Below are positions 16,184 through 24,536 of a stretch of 64,000 nt of DNA, piece by piece. A model generated the notes under the pieces. It was not told where the DNA came from. It did not search any database and saw only the letters and a program-made list of their open reading frames with translations. Source of the stretch: Leucobacter chromiireducens subsp. solipictus (GTDB taxonomy: Bacteria; Actinomycetota; Actinomycetes; Actinomycetales; Microbacteriaceae); NCBI RefSeq assembly GCF_016758195.1, contig NZ_QYAC01000001.1, positions 223,423-287,422 on the forward strand. The letters are read 5' to 3'. Position 1 is the first letter of the stretch, and every line of letters begins with the position of its first letter. The position numbers and the translations under genes were made by a program.

Positions 16184-17122
16184 CTACGGGGTGACCCCGA
16201 GTTCCGCGGAGACCGCGAGATGATCGCTCGTTCCGAGCGGCTGGGTTGTCATGGCGCGCGGGTCGAAGCCGCGCAGCAGCACGTGATCGAGCCGCACCAC
16301 GGGGAATTTCGCGGGCCAGCTAAAGCCGAAGCCCCCCGCGGTCTGGCGCGGCTCCTGCAGCACTTCCAGTAGCGGGGCGAACGCCCGATCGTCGGGCCCC
16401 GCATTGAAGTCGCCGAGCGCGATGATCCGCGGGCTCGCGTCCGCGCGCACCAGCTCCGCCAGCTCGGCGAGCATCTGGTCACGCGCGTCGTGCCCCTGCA
16501 GGCGCGCGGAGGCGGCGTGCACCACGTACACGGAGGTGTCCCCGCCGGGGGTGGCCACCACCGCGCGGAGCGCCCGCGGCCACCCCAACCCCAGATCGAG
16601 CGGTTCGGTGTCCCGGATCGGGTACCGGCTCCACAGCCCGACCGTGCTGGCGTTCGCGGTGTACGGGTAGGCGTCCTGCAGGGCTCGCCCCAGCTCGGCG
16701 CGCGAGTCGGCGTCGATTTCCTGGAAGGCGAGCAGATCGGGCTGCTCCGCGAGCGCGCCCCGGGCGCTCGCAAGCGGATCCCCCGCCCCGCCCTGCAGGT
16801 TCTGACTCAGCACGGTCACCGTCCCGGCGGACGCCCCCGCCGTTGCGGGTTCGAGCGGGAGCACCCGGGGCACGAACACCCAGGACCACACCGCGACCGC
16901 GGCGAGACTCACGAGGATCCCCAGCCAGGCCCGGCGCGCGAGCGCGGCGATCAGGAGCAGGGCGACGGGGACACCCAACCACGGCAGCATCGCCTCAAAC
17001 GGCAGGGCGAGACCCCACACGTCCGGAAATCGCTCCGGCGCGAGCATCGCCGCGATGCTGACCGCGGCGAGCGCCGCGATCAGCACGCCAACCCGCCTCC
17101 GTCTGCCTGTCCTGTGACCCAT
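16184..17122 (-). CDS. endonuclease/exonuclease/phosphatase-family protein, membrane anchored
   Basis: Product of 312 residues. Three N-terminal hydrophobic helices (residues about 8-85) are followed by an EEP domain: VLSQNLQGGAG, LLAFQEIDAD (metal-binding Glu), VVHAASARL, IALGDFNAGPDDRAF (catalytic Asp and Asn) and RLDHVLL/TSDHLAV (catalytic His). All expected metal-dependent phosphodiesterase residues are present. The domain should face the outside of the cell, as in the family of extracellular nucleases and lipid phosphodiesterases with three membrane helices. Substrate unknown. Confidence 0.85.
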   Translation of the reverse strand: MGHRTGRRRRVGVLIAALAAVSIAAMLAPERFPDVWGLALPFEAMLPWLGVPVALLLIAALARRAWLGILVSLAAVAVWSWVFVPRVLPLEPATAGASAGTVTVLSQNLQGGAGDPLASARGALAEQPDLLAFQEIDADSRAELGRALQDAYPYTANASTVGLWSRYPIRDTEPLDLGLGWPRALRAVVATPGGDTSVYVVHAASARLQGHDARDQMLAELAELVRADASPRIIALGDFNAGPDDRAFAPLLEVLQEPRQTAGGFGFSWPAKFPVVRLDHVLLRGFDPRAMTTQPLGTSDHLAVSAELGVTP

Positions 17123-17223
17123 GCCTGTCCCTCCGCCAGCGAAGCCACCGATCGTAGCAACCGGCGCACTCGGCTTCCTGACTCCGGGCTGTGCCGGAGC
17201 TGGCAGGGTGCCGGGCTATCCGG

Positions 17224-18180
17224 TCACTGCGGGTGCGCACGAAGCCAGGCGAGCACCTGATTCGCGTGCGTGTTCGGCGGAAAGATCGGGTAGAACACGT
17301 GCTCGATGCGGCCCTCGGAGACAATCAGCGTGAGTCGCGAGTACAGGCGCGCGTGTCCGGGCGCGGCGAATGTGGGGAGCGCGAGCGCATCGCCGAGCGC
17401 GAAGTCCGGGTCGGAGAGCATCGTGAACGGGAGCCGCAGCCGCGCCGTCACCTCCGCCTGATATCCGGTGTCCTGGCTCGACAGCCCGTAGACGCGGGCC
17501 GCGCCCGCCTCCGCGAGCTCGGTGAAGTGGTCCCGGAAGCTGCAGGCCTGGGTGGAGCAGCCGCGCGCCCCCGGAATCCCGTCCCACCCCTCGGGGAGGT
17601 CGACGCCGGGGCGCCCCGTGAGCGGATACAGGTAGATGACGGTGCGGCCGGGCCCGAGCCCGGCGAGCGAAACGCGTGATCCGGAGCTCTCGCCCAGGCT
17701 CAGATCCGGCAGCGACATGCCGGGCAGGTGCGCCGCGGCCCCATCGTCCTCGGGGACGGGGAGCCCGTCCGGGAGCCGTGTGAAATCGTGCGGGGGTGCC
17801 GCGGCCTGGGCCGCGGCGTCCGGGATCTGCCGGTCCGCCGCCGCCTCGAGTCGGGCGTGCAGACTGGTGCGGCGCGCACCCAGCTCCGCGATCATGCCGT
17901 CGAGCTCCGCGATCGCGTCGCGGTACACGGCGAGCGAGCTCACGCACTCGTCACTGTGCTCGTGGCCGGCATGCAGGCACTCGAGGAACGGGGCGGATCG
18001 TCCGGGCGGGATCCCGAGCCGCTGCAGCGCGCGGATCTCCTGGACCGCCCGCACGGCGGTCTCGTCGTAGAAGCGATACCCGTTCGGGTCGCGCTCGGGG
18101 GCGATCAGCCCGATCTGCTCGTAGTAGCGGATGGCCTTGATCGTGGTGCCGGCCTGCGCCGCAAGCGTTCCGATTCGCAT
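17224..18180 (-). CDS. MerR-family regulator fused to a peroxiredoxin (AhpC/TSA) domain
   Basis: Product of 318 residues. Residues 1-70 are a MerR winged helix (RIGTLAAQAGTTIKAIRYYEQIGL, NGYRFYDE), followed by a dimerisation coiled coil to about 115 with Cys68 and Cys79. After a linker, residues 150-318 form a peroxiredoxin-like domain (VIYLYPLTGRPG) with a BCP-type site, Cys208 and Cys213 in GCSTQACSFRDH. A regulator that carries its own thiol peroxidase domain could sense peroxide directly or couple detoxification to transcription. The promoter has MerR-type geometry, and AGGAGG precedes the ATG. The gene lies just downstream of an MFS exporter on the same strand. Confidence 0.88.
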   Translation of the reverse strand: MRIGTLAAQAGTTIKAIRYYEQIGLIAPERDPNGYRFYDETAVRAVQEIRALQRLGIPPGRSAPFLECLHAGHEHSDECVSSLAVYRDAIAELDGMIAELGARRTSLHARLEAAADRQIPDAAAQAAAPPHDFTRLPDGLPVPEDDGAAAHLPGMSLPDLSLGESSGSRVSLAGLGPGRTVIYLYPLTGRPGVDLPEGWDGIPGARGCSTQACSFRDHFTELAEAGAARVYGLSSQDTGYQAEVTARLRLPFTMLSDPDFALGDALALPTFAAPGHARLYSRLTLIVSEGRIEHVFYPIFPPNTHANQVLAWLRAHPQ

Positions 18181-18198
18181 GGTGTTCCTCCTGGGCCC

Positions 18199-18230
18199 AC
18201 GCTAGACCCTCCCCTTGGGGGCAGGGTCAA
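18199..18230 (-). promoter_or_regulatory. MerR-type promoter with long spacer
   Basis: On the minus strand a TTGACC (18230-18225) and a TAGCGT (18204-18199) are separated by 20 bp, longer than the usual 17. The spacer, together with the -35, holds a GC-rich inverted repeat: GACCCT and AGGGTC arms flank CCCC/GGGG. This geometry is the signature of MerR-activated promoters. The -35 overlaps the stop codon of the upstream MFS gene, and the TSS would be about 15 nt before the AGGAGG of the MerR-peroxiredoxin gene, so autoregulation is likely. Confidence 0.7.
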
Positions 18231-19456
18231 CTCGGGATCACGCCACCGCCCGCGGGGCCCCGCTCCGTCCTCGTCACGATCGGGAGCAGCGCGAGCAGGA
18301 CCGCGGCCGCGACCAGCGACACCCGGAACCCGCCGTTGGCACCGAAGGCGTCAATCAGCGGCCCCGCAACCGCGGGCCCAATGGCGACCCCGAAGGCGAG
18401 TCCGGCGGTCGACCAGGTGAGGGCTTCCGTCAGCGACGGCGCCGGCACCGCCTCCTCAATGAGCTTGGTGGCGAGGATCATGGTCGGCGCGAAAAACGCA
18501 CCGGCGATGAACACGGTGACGGACAGCTCCACGACCGTCGAGATCCAGATCAGCGGCAGCGTGGTGAGCGCCGTCCCGACGATCCCGACCCGGAGCAGCA
18601 CGCGGGTGGGGCGGCGAAGGGTCACCGTCCCGAAGACGATGCCGGAGAGCGCGGAGCCGAGCGCGTACACCGCGAGCACCACGCTGGCCGAGGCCGGAAT
18701 ACCCTGCCGCTCCGCAAACGCCACACTCGCCACGTCCACGGTGCCGAGGATCGCACCCATCGTGAGGAGCGTCACCACCATCCCCCACACGGCGGGAACG
18801 CGGAGCACACTGAGCGGCCCGGTCGCGACGCCCTGCCTGCCCGGCCGGGGTTCGCTGCCGCGCTGACTCAGCAGCCAGCCGGCGCCGAGAAGCAGCAGGA
18901 TCCCGCCCACGAGAGGTCCGGCTTCGGGGAACACGGCCACGCTCAGGCCGATCGAGATCGGGGGCCCGAGCACGAAGCTCAGGTCGTCGAGCACGGTCTC
19001 CCACGCGAACGCGGTGTGCAACTCCGGGGCATGCGCGCCCTCCTGCTCCCGCGCTCGCTCGAGGATCCCCACCCAGCGCACGCGGACTAACGCCGGCATG
19101 CTCGGAAGCAGCCCAGCGAAGGCCGCCGCAACAAAGATCACGGGGACGGGCCCGTCCAGCCGGAAGGTGAGGAGGAGCACGGCGAGCGCACCGAGGCTGA
19201 CCGTTCCGGCAATCGGGACGACGCGGCGCTGCCCGAAGCGATCCACGAGGCGCGCGACCTGCGGTGTCGCAACCGCCGAGGAGATCGCAAACACCGCGGC
19301 GAGCGCACCCGCGTACCCGTAGCTGCCGCGCGCGGTCGCCACCATCGTGATGAGCCCGATCCCGATCATGGACAGCGGCATCCGGGCCAACAGCCCCGCG
19401 CTGGTCAGGGGGATCGTGCCGGGCAGGCGAAATAGTGCGCGGTAGCTCGAAGCCAT
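18227..19456 (-). CDS. MFS transporter
   Basis: Product of 409 residues with about 12 hydrophobic helices. It has the major-facilitator loop motif in ATPQVARLVDRFGQRRVVP and begins YRALFRLPGTIPLTSAGLLARMP, as in actinobacterial drug-efflux-like MFS proteins. The ATG at 19456 is chosen because helix 1 follows directly and GAGAG lies upstream; the open frame extends further but that segment is not hydrophobic. Its substrate is unknown. It lies upstream of, and on the same strand as, the MerR-peroxiredoxin gene, whose promoter overlaps its stop codon. Confidence 0.85.
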   Translation of the reverse strand: MASSYRALFRLPGTIPLTSAGLLARMPLSMIGIGLITMVATARGSYGYAGALAAVFAISSAVATPQVARLVDRFGQRRVVPIAGTVSLGALAVLLLTFRLDGPVPVIFVAAAFAGLLPSMPALVRVRWVGILERAREQEGAHAPELHTAFAWETVLDDLSFVLGPPISIGLSVAVFPEAGPLVGGILLLLGAGWLLSQRGSEPRPGRQGVATGPLSVLRVPAVWGMVVTLLTMGAILGTVDVASVAFAERQGIPASASVVLAVYALGSALSGIVFGTVTLRRPTRVLLRVGIVGTALTTLPLIWISTVVELSVTVFIAGAFFAPTMILATKLIEEAVPAPSLTEALTWSTAGLAFGVAIGPAVAGPLIDAFGANGGFRVSLVAAAVLLALLPIVTRTERGPAGGGVIPS

Positions 19457-19846
19457 AGTGACGCTCTCTGTTCTCACGGGTGGTACGAAGCGGAACACCC
19501 CGCGCGCTGCCGCGCGCACCCGCTGACAGCCTAGTCCTGCGGCGCAGAACTCCCCAGCCCACGCGTCTCGGCTTGGTGCCGGATCGGTTCCGCTGATAGG
19601 GTTCGTGCGGGCCACTCCGGCCCCGTGCCTGTGTTCCCGACCTTTGCGAGGTGATTCCGTGCCCAGTGACAGTTGCAGTCAGCAGCCGGATCCCGCGGAA
19701 CCCCGCGCTGTGTCCCGCCCGGGAATGTACGTCTAACGAGCGTTTCTCGCGGTGTCCGGCTCCCTCCTGGGCGCGCAATCCGTCGTGCGTCCGGATTCTC
19801 TTCCGTGCGCCGCACGCGTGGCGCACCCGTGCAAGGAGCATGAGCC
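19457..19846. other. 390-bp gene-free region before mgtE
   Basis: No supported gene lies here. The region holds the divergent promoters of the MFS and mgtE genes and possibly a long mgtE leader. A 6-bp stem (TGCGCC / GGCGCA, 19806-19825) sits just before the AAGGAG Shine-Dalgarno of mgtE. I looked for the conserved M-box (ykoK) core and could not match it with confidence. Confidence 0.5.
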
Positions 19847-21205
19847 ATGGCCCTCCCCCAGACGCAGACCACCGATGAGCTCGTCACCACGATCACGCAG
19901 ATGATCGCGGCGCAGGATCTCACCTCCCTCACCCACGTCCTCTCGCCCGTCACCCCCACGGATCTCGTGCCCGTGTTCGAGCGGTTGAGCCGCAAACAGC
20001 GGGCCGTGATCTACCGGCTCCTCGCAAAGGATCGCGCCGCGGATGTGTTCGAGCTGCTCGATCCGCCGCTCCAGAGCGACCTGCTGCACGGGCTACAAGA
20101 CGCCGAGGTGTCCCAGTTGTTCGCCGACCTCGACCACGACGATCGGCTGTGGCTCCTGGACGAGGTTCCCGCGGCGCTCGCCACCCGGCTGCTGCGCGGG
20201 CTCCCGGAGCAGGAGCGGGTCCTCACCTCAGCCCTCCTCGGCTACCCGCAGGGCAGCGCGGGGCGACGGATGTCGCTCGAGTACGTGTCCACCCGGGAGA
20301 GCTTCACGGTTGCAGAGACGATGGACCGGGTGCGGACCCGGCTCGACGATGCGGAGACGATCTACACGATCCCCGTGCTCGACGATTCCCGGCACGTGGT
20401 GGGCGTGGTCAGCCTGCGGGGCCTGCTCGGGGCCGCCGGCGAGACGCTCATCTCCGCCCTCATGAGTCCCGCGCACACCGCCGCAGCGGAAGATGACGCG
20501 GAGCTCGCGGCACGGCGTTGCGCGGATCTGCAGCTGCTCGCCATGCCGATCGTGGACCGGGAGCAGCGACTCCTGGGCATGCTCACCATCGACGACGCGA
20601 TCCGGATCCTGGAGCACGAGGAGTCCGAGGACGCCGCGCGCCAGGGCGGCACCGAGCCGCTCCGCCGCCCCTACCTTTCGACGCCGGTCGGCTCGCTCGT
20701 CCGCTCGCGCGTGGTCTGGCTGCTGGTGCTCGCCGTCGGCGCGACCCTCACCGTACAGGTGCTCTCGGTGTTCGAAGCGACGATCGAGCAGGTCACCGTG
20801 CTCGCCCTGTTCGTGCCGCTCCTCATCGGCACGGGGGGCAACACCGGCAACCAGGCCGCCACGACGGTGACGCGCGCGCTCGCGCTCGGCGACGTGCAAT
20901 CCCGTGACTTCATCCGGGTGCTGACGCGGGAGCTGCGCACGGGCGGCATGCTCGGGCTCCTGCTGGGCACGCTCGGCTTCGCCATCGCGGCGATCGCCTA
21001 CACGCCGCAGATCGGCCTGGTCATCGGGCTGACCCTGCTCTGCGTCTGCACGCTTGCCGCGGCCGTGGGCGGCTGCATGCCGCTCCTCGCCCGCGCCGTG
21101 AAGGTAGACCCGGCGGTCTTCTCCAACCCGTTCATCTCCACCTTCGTGGACGCGTCCGGGCTGATCATCTACTTCCTGATCGCGCGGAGCGTGCTCGGGC
21201 TGTAG
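19847..21205 (+). CDS. mgtE: magnesium transporter MgtE
   Basis: Product of 452 residues, the normal MgtE length. An N-terminal helical domain (residues about 20-130, VFELLDPPLQSDLLHGL) is followed by a CBS pair (about 135-255; TIPVLDDSRHVVGVVSLRGLLGA, MPIVDREQRLLGMLTIDD) and five membrane helices containing the conserved pore segment PLLIGTGGNTGNQAATTVTRALALG. It is a dimeric Mg2+ channel gated by cytoplasmic Mg2+. AAGGAG lies 8 nt before the ATG. It is transcribed alone. Confidence 0.93.
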   Translation: MALPQTQTTDELVTTITQMIAAQDLTSLTHVLSPVTPTDLVPVFERLSRKQRAVIYRLLAKDRAADVFELLDPPLQSDLLHGLQDAEVSQLFADLDHDDRLWLLDEVPAALATRLLRGLPEQERVLTSALLGYPQGSAGRRMSLEYVSTRESFTVAETMDRVRTRLDDAETIYTIPVLDDSRHVVGVVSLRGLLGAAGETLISALMSPAHTAAAEDDAELAARRCADLQLLAMPIVDREQRLLGMLTIDDAIRILEHEESEDAARQGGTEPLRRPYLSTPVGSLVRSRVVWLLVLAVGATLTVQVLSVFEATIEQVTVLALFVPLLIGTGGNTGNQAATTVTRALALGDVQSRDFIRVLTRELRTGGMLGLLLGTLGFAIAAIAYTPQIGLVIGLTLLCVCTLAAAVGGCMPLLARAVKVDPAVFSNPFISTFVDASGLIIYFLIARSVLGL

Positions 21206-21245
21206 CCCGGGACCGTCTGCCCCAGGCGTGTCCCGGTTCCCTATG

Positions 21246-21277
21246 CTCAGCCGCTCAGCCGCTCAGCCGCTCGGCCG
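21246..21277. repeat. 8-bp tandem repeat, four copies
   Basis: CTCAGCCG is repeated three times from 21246 and followed by a fourth copy with one change (CTCGGCCG). It lies in the non-coding stretch after mgtE. Confidence 0.8.
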
Positions 21278-21488
21278 CGACAACCAAACCCGCGGAGATC
21301 CTGCGGCCACGTCCGGTTTGCCGCAGGGAATCTCCTCGGATTCCGTGAATCTCCACCTGATTGAGCGAGCTGCGACAGGCTGGAGCGCCGCGATCCCACA
21401 GTGATACTGGGACTGAGCGCCTCGACGAGCACCCAAGCGGTACCGCATCGGGCCGGTGCAGCTCGCGGAAGAACACGAATCGCGGGCA

Positions 21489-21743
21489 CTACTGTGTGTG
21501 GACCCGGGTCGGATGCCTCCGGGACCCGAGCTTCCCGAAGAAGCATTGACTCGGCGGAATCTTCGGGTGGATCGTGCACAGCGCCTCGCCCCGTCCGAGC
21601 TCGGCGGCCGCCCGCTTCAGCGGTTCGACAGCGGCGCGTCCGAGCCCTGACCGGCGGTGCTGTCCATCGGCAAGCACGAGACTGACGTTGATGGCCCAGC
21701 TGCACCTCGGAACCCAAGCACTCGATGCGTTGGGCCCTTGGCG
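21489..21743 (-). pseudogene. GNAT acetyltransferase remnant
   Basis: A minus-strand frame ending at 21489 encodes SWAINVSLVLADGQHRRSGLG, then AAVEPLKRAAAELG and PSQCFFGKLGSRRHP. This is the acetyl-CoA binding motif A (Q/RxxGxG/A type) and the C-terminal FxxLGF-like region of a GNAT N-acetyltransferase. No start codon or N-terminal half exists before murD2 ends at 21789, and the frame stops soon after the conserved part. The rest of the 583-bp gap between mgtE and murD2 shows only the short tandem repeat and nothing else recognisable. Confidence 0.55.
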
Positions 21744-21788
21744 CTCCGCTGAGGAGCTACTCGTCTCGGATCGGCCGACGCCGCCGCG

Positions 21789-23123
21789 CTAGGCGCTCGC
21801 CTCGGCGGCGGCGCGGAACGCGGCGGCCCGGGCCTCGTAGTCCGCGAACTCGTCGAAACTGGGGGCCCCGGGCGATAGCAGGATCACGTCGCCCGGGCCC
21901 GTGAGCTCCCGCGCCCGCGCAAGCGCGTCGGCGAAGTGGGTGCCGGGGGCCTCGGCCGCGAAGTCCGGTCCGAGCTCCGCGCGCAGTCGGGCCCCGGCCG
22001 GGCCGACGGTGACGACGCGCGTGCCGCGCTCCGCTCCGGCGGCGCGCAGGTGCGCGAGCAGCGGGCCGAAGTCGAGCCCCCGGTCGGCACCGCCCGCAAC
22101 GAGCACGACCCGGGAATCCGCGTACGTCTCGAGGGCCGCGACGACGGCTTCCGGGGCGGTGGCGAGGCTGTCGTCCACCCACACGCGGCCATCCGTCGTG
22201 GGGATCACCTCCAGCCGGTGGGCCAGCGGGGCGAATGCCCGGAGCGCGGCGAGCAGCCGCGGCCGGTCCGCCGGAGCAACGCTCCGGTGCACGCACACCG
22301 CGGTGAGGGCGAGCGCCGCGTTCATGAGGTTGTGCGCGCCGCGCAGCGTCGTCTCCGCGCTCGTGACCGTGCCCGCCTCGCCCCAGTGCAGCGCGTCATC
22401 GGTGACCGTGATGCCGAGCTCGGCCGGCGTCACGAGGCGAGTCGTTGCCGCCGCGCGGGCGCGGGCGCGCTCGGCGAGCTCCCCGGTGAGCGCGGGCAGC
22501 ACCACGGTTTCGGCACCGTGGGCGATGAGGTTCAGCTTGTCTCCCACATACGCCTCGTAGCCGCCGTGCCACGGCAGATGCTCCGGGTAGAGCGACGTGA
22601 GCACCGCGGTGCGCGGCGAGGCGGTGAGCTCGGCGGCCTGGTAGCTCGACACCTCGGCGACGGCCACCTCGAGTCCGGGGGCCAGCTCGCGGGACACAGG
22701 TATCCCGACGTTACCGGCGAGGGTCGCAGTGACGTCGAGCGCGCCGAGGAAATGGGTGACGAGCGTGGACGTCGTGCTCTTCCCCTTGGTGCCGGTGACG
22801 GCGATCACCCGGTCGCCGTGCTCGGTGAGCCAGAGATCCATGAGCGAGGTGATGGGCACCCCGGCGTCGCGCAGCGCAGCGTACTCGGGCGAGGTGTGTG
22901 GGATCCCGGGCGACTTCACCACGACGTCGGCGTCGCGGAGCGCGGCGAACGCGCGATCGCCCGCGACCACGGGGCCCGGGGCGTCCACGGGAGCGGCGCC
23001 GTCGCCCGTGACGACGATCTCGATCGAGCCCGCCTCCCCCGCAAGCTCGGTGTAGGCGCGGGCGCCCTCGCGCCCCGCACCCCAAATGGCGAGCCGTTTG
23101 CCCGCCAGCTCACTAAATCGCAC
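21789..23123 (-). CDS. murD2: MurD2-type UDP-N-acetylmuramoyl-L-alanine--L-glutamate ligase
   Basis: Product of 444 residues. A Mur-ligase N-terminal Rossmann domain (KRLAIWGAGREG) is followed by the ATP loop GTKGKST (about 111-117), AEVSSYQAAE, SLYPEHLPWHG and the C-terminal domain (LVAGGADRGLDF, LLSPGAPSFDEF). All Mur-ligase motifs are intact. It overlaps a murL gene by 11 bp, the pairing that defines the MurD2/MurL route, in which MurD2 adds L-Glu (not D-Glu) to UDP-MurNAc-L-Ala. The GTG at 23123 is chosen because GGAGG is 9 nt upstream and the product then begins at the Rossmann fold; a frame 45 bp longer exists. L-Glu specificity is inferred from the partner. Confidence 0.85.
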   Translation of the reverse strand: MRFSELAGKRLAIWGAGREGARAYTELAGEAGSIEIVVTGDGAAPVDAPGPVVAGDRAFAALRDADVVVKSPGIPHTSPEYAALRDAGVPITSLMDLWLTEHGDRVIAVTGTKGKSTTSTLVTHFLGALDVTATLAGNVGIPVSRELAPGLEVAVAEVSSYQAAELTASPRTAVLTSLYPEHLPWHGGYEAYVGDKLNLIAHGAETVVLPALTGELAERARARAAATTRLVTPAELGITVTDDALHWGEAGTVTSAETTLRGAHNLMNAALALTAVCVHRSVAPADRPRLLAALRAFAPLAHRLEVIPTTDGRVWVDDSLATAPEAVVAALETYADSRVVLVAGGADRGLDFGPLLAHLRAAGAERGTRVVTVGPAGARLRAELGPDFAAEAPGTHFADALARARELTGPGDVILLSPGAPSFDEFADYEARAAAFRAAAEASA

Positions 23124-24477
23124 GAACAACGCCCTCCAGCTTCGGGGTGAGGAAGTGGGCCTCGTCACGCCACGCGAACACGGCCTCTCGCTCCGCCGCC
23201 GTGGCGTCGAGCGCCGCGATCTCCGGCTTCGCGAGGAAGGGGTGTCCCTGCCAGTCGTCGTGATCGCGCAGCAGGCTCAACGCCACGCGGCACTCGTCGG
23301 GCTCCCCCACGCACTCGAACGGCTTGACGAGGCCGTCGGTCCCGAACAGCTCGAGGAAGCCCTGGTACTGGGCCTCGTCCGCGAACAGGTCGCGCCCCGA
23401 GAAAATATCGAGCAGGGCCTGGCGCGTCAGGAACGGGGCGAGCATCAGGAAGATGAAGTGGCACTTGGGACACTCCCCGCACCAGCCGGCCGAACCGTCG
23501 GCGGCCATCCGGTAGGCGCGATTGCAGCTGGTGAACACCCCGTGGTACTGCGCATAGCTGGCGAAGCGACGGGCGATCCGGATCTCGTTGAGCGGGCGCA
23601 GCAGCGAGAGATACTGGGGCGCGCCGGCCGGCAGCGAGGCCCGAAGCAGCCCCTCGAACTCGGAGCCCTTGGACCACTGGTGATTGATCACGCGACCGGA
23701 CCACGCGAAGTTCCCGTACGAGGAACCGGCCTCGTTGCTGAACACGACAGCGTCGTAGCCGAGCGCCAGCGCCGTCAGCGTCGCGATGAGCGAGTTGATG
23801 GCGGTGACGGGCACGTGGCCGTTCGGGGCCCCGGCGGCGTTCAGCGCCAGGAGCGCCGGATCGATCGCGCGGCGCACGCTCACGAGCGGCTGATCCGCGA
23901 CCTCCGCGGTCCGCACCATCGGGGTCTTCGGGTTCACCGCGAACAGGCCGACCTCGTAGCCGGCGCCGGCGAGCGCCTCAATGGAGACGATGGAGTCCTT
24001 GCCACCGCCGACCGCAACGAGCGCGCGGCGCGGCTCCCCGGCCGGATCCGGCCGCGACCCCGACGGGGTGCCCGGGCCGCTCGGCTCGGGCCGCTCGGCG
24101 GCCACGATCTCGGTGTCGAAGACCTCGGGCAGCGAGTTCACGAACGCGAACTCGCCGAGGCCGTTGCGCAGCAGCTCGGTGATGAACGTGCGCTCGGTCG
24201 GGGTCAGCCCCGAGGGCACCACGTACCGCGTGGGCGCGAACGCCTTGAAGTAGCTCAGCGACACCGCGAGCGCGAGCAGCCGCAGCGTCGGCGCGACGAG
24301 CTCGGCCGCCGCGTCGTCGAGCGCGGCGGGCAGCTCGATGACCTCGGTGAACTCCGCGACGACCGTGTCACCGGCCAGCGCGGCGCTCGGCAGCTCGATC
24401 ACGGCACCGCGTACGCGCGGCTCCTGGCATGCAAAGTGCGTTACGGCGTGAGTGGACTGAAACGGCGCGTCTCCCAT
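23113..24477 (-). CDS. murL: MurL, UDP-N-acetylmuramoyl-L-alanyl-L-glutamate epimerase
   Basis: Product of 454 residues. The C-terminal two thirds show a PP-loop-like ATP site (VAVGGGKDSIVSIEAL, residues 157-162) and a four-Cys set (Cys318, Cys333, Cys336, Cys339: SCNRAYRM...GWCGECPKCHF), with the conserved NEAGSSYGN and INHQWSKG segments between them. These fit the MurL family, described in Xanthomonas oryzae, which uses ATP to epimerise the terminal L-Glu of UDP-MurNAc-L-Ala-L-Glu to D-Glu. The ATG at 24477 gives a start directly before the conserved N-terminus. It precedes and overlaps murD2. Assignment is from motif recall and from the pairing; no alignment was run. Confidence 0.82.
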   Translation of the reverse strand: MGDAPFQSTHAVTHFACQEPRVRGAVIELPSAALAGDTVVAEFTEVIELPAALDDAAAELVAPTLRLLALAVSLSYFKAFAPTRYVVPSGLTPTERTFITELLRNGLGEFAFVNSLPEVFDTEIVAAERPEPSGPGTPSGSRPDPAGEPRRALVAVGGGKDSIVSIEALAGAGYEVGLFAVNPKTPMVRTAEVADQPLVSVRRAIDPALLALNAAGAPNGHVPVTAINSLIATLTALALGYDAVVFSNEAGSSYGNFAWSGRVINHQWSKGSEFEGLLRASLPAGAPQYLSLLRPLNEIRIARRFASYAQYHGVFTSCNRAYRMAADGSAGWCGECPKCHFIFLMLAPFLTRQALLDIFSGRDLFADEAQYQGFLELFGTDGLVKPFECVGEPDECRVALSLLRDHDDWQGHPFLAKPEIAALDATAAEREAVFAWRDEAHFLTPKLEGVVRAI

Positions 24478-24536
24478 AGCGGTCAAGCCTACACCGGGGA
24501 CCCGAGCCGACACCGGCCCGGGTCCCCGGGTCCCGG

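Noticed and set aside
19457..19846. M-box (ykoK) magnesium riboswitch upstream of mgtE
   Set aside because: The conserved core elements could not be identified by eye; left as an unassigned leader.
21247..21480. Minus-strand coding sequence downstream of the GNAT remnant
   Set aside because: Several short frames exist but none has a recognisable domain or a start signal, and they include the 8-bp tandem repeat.
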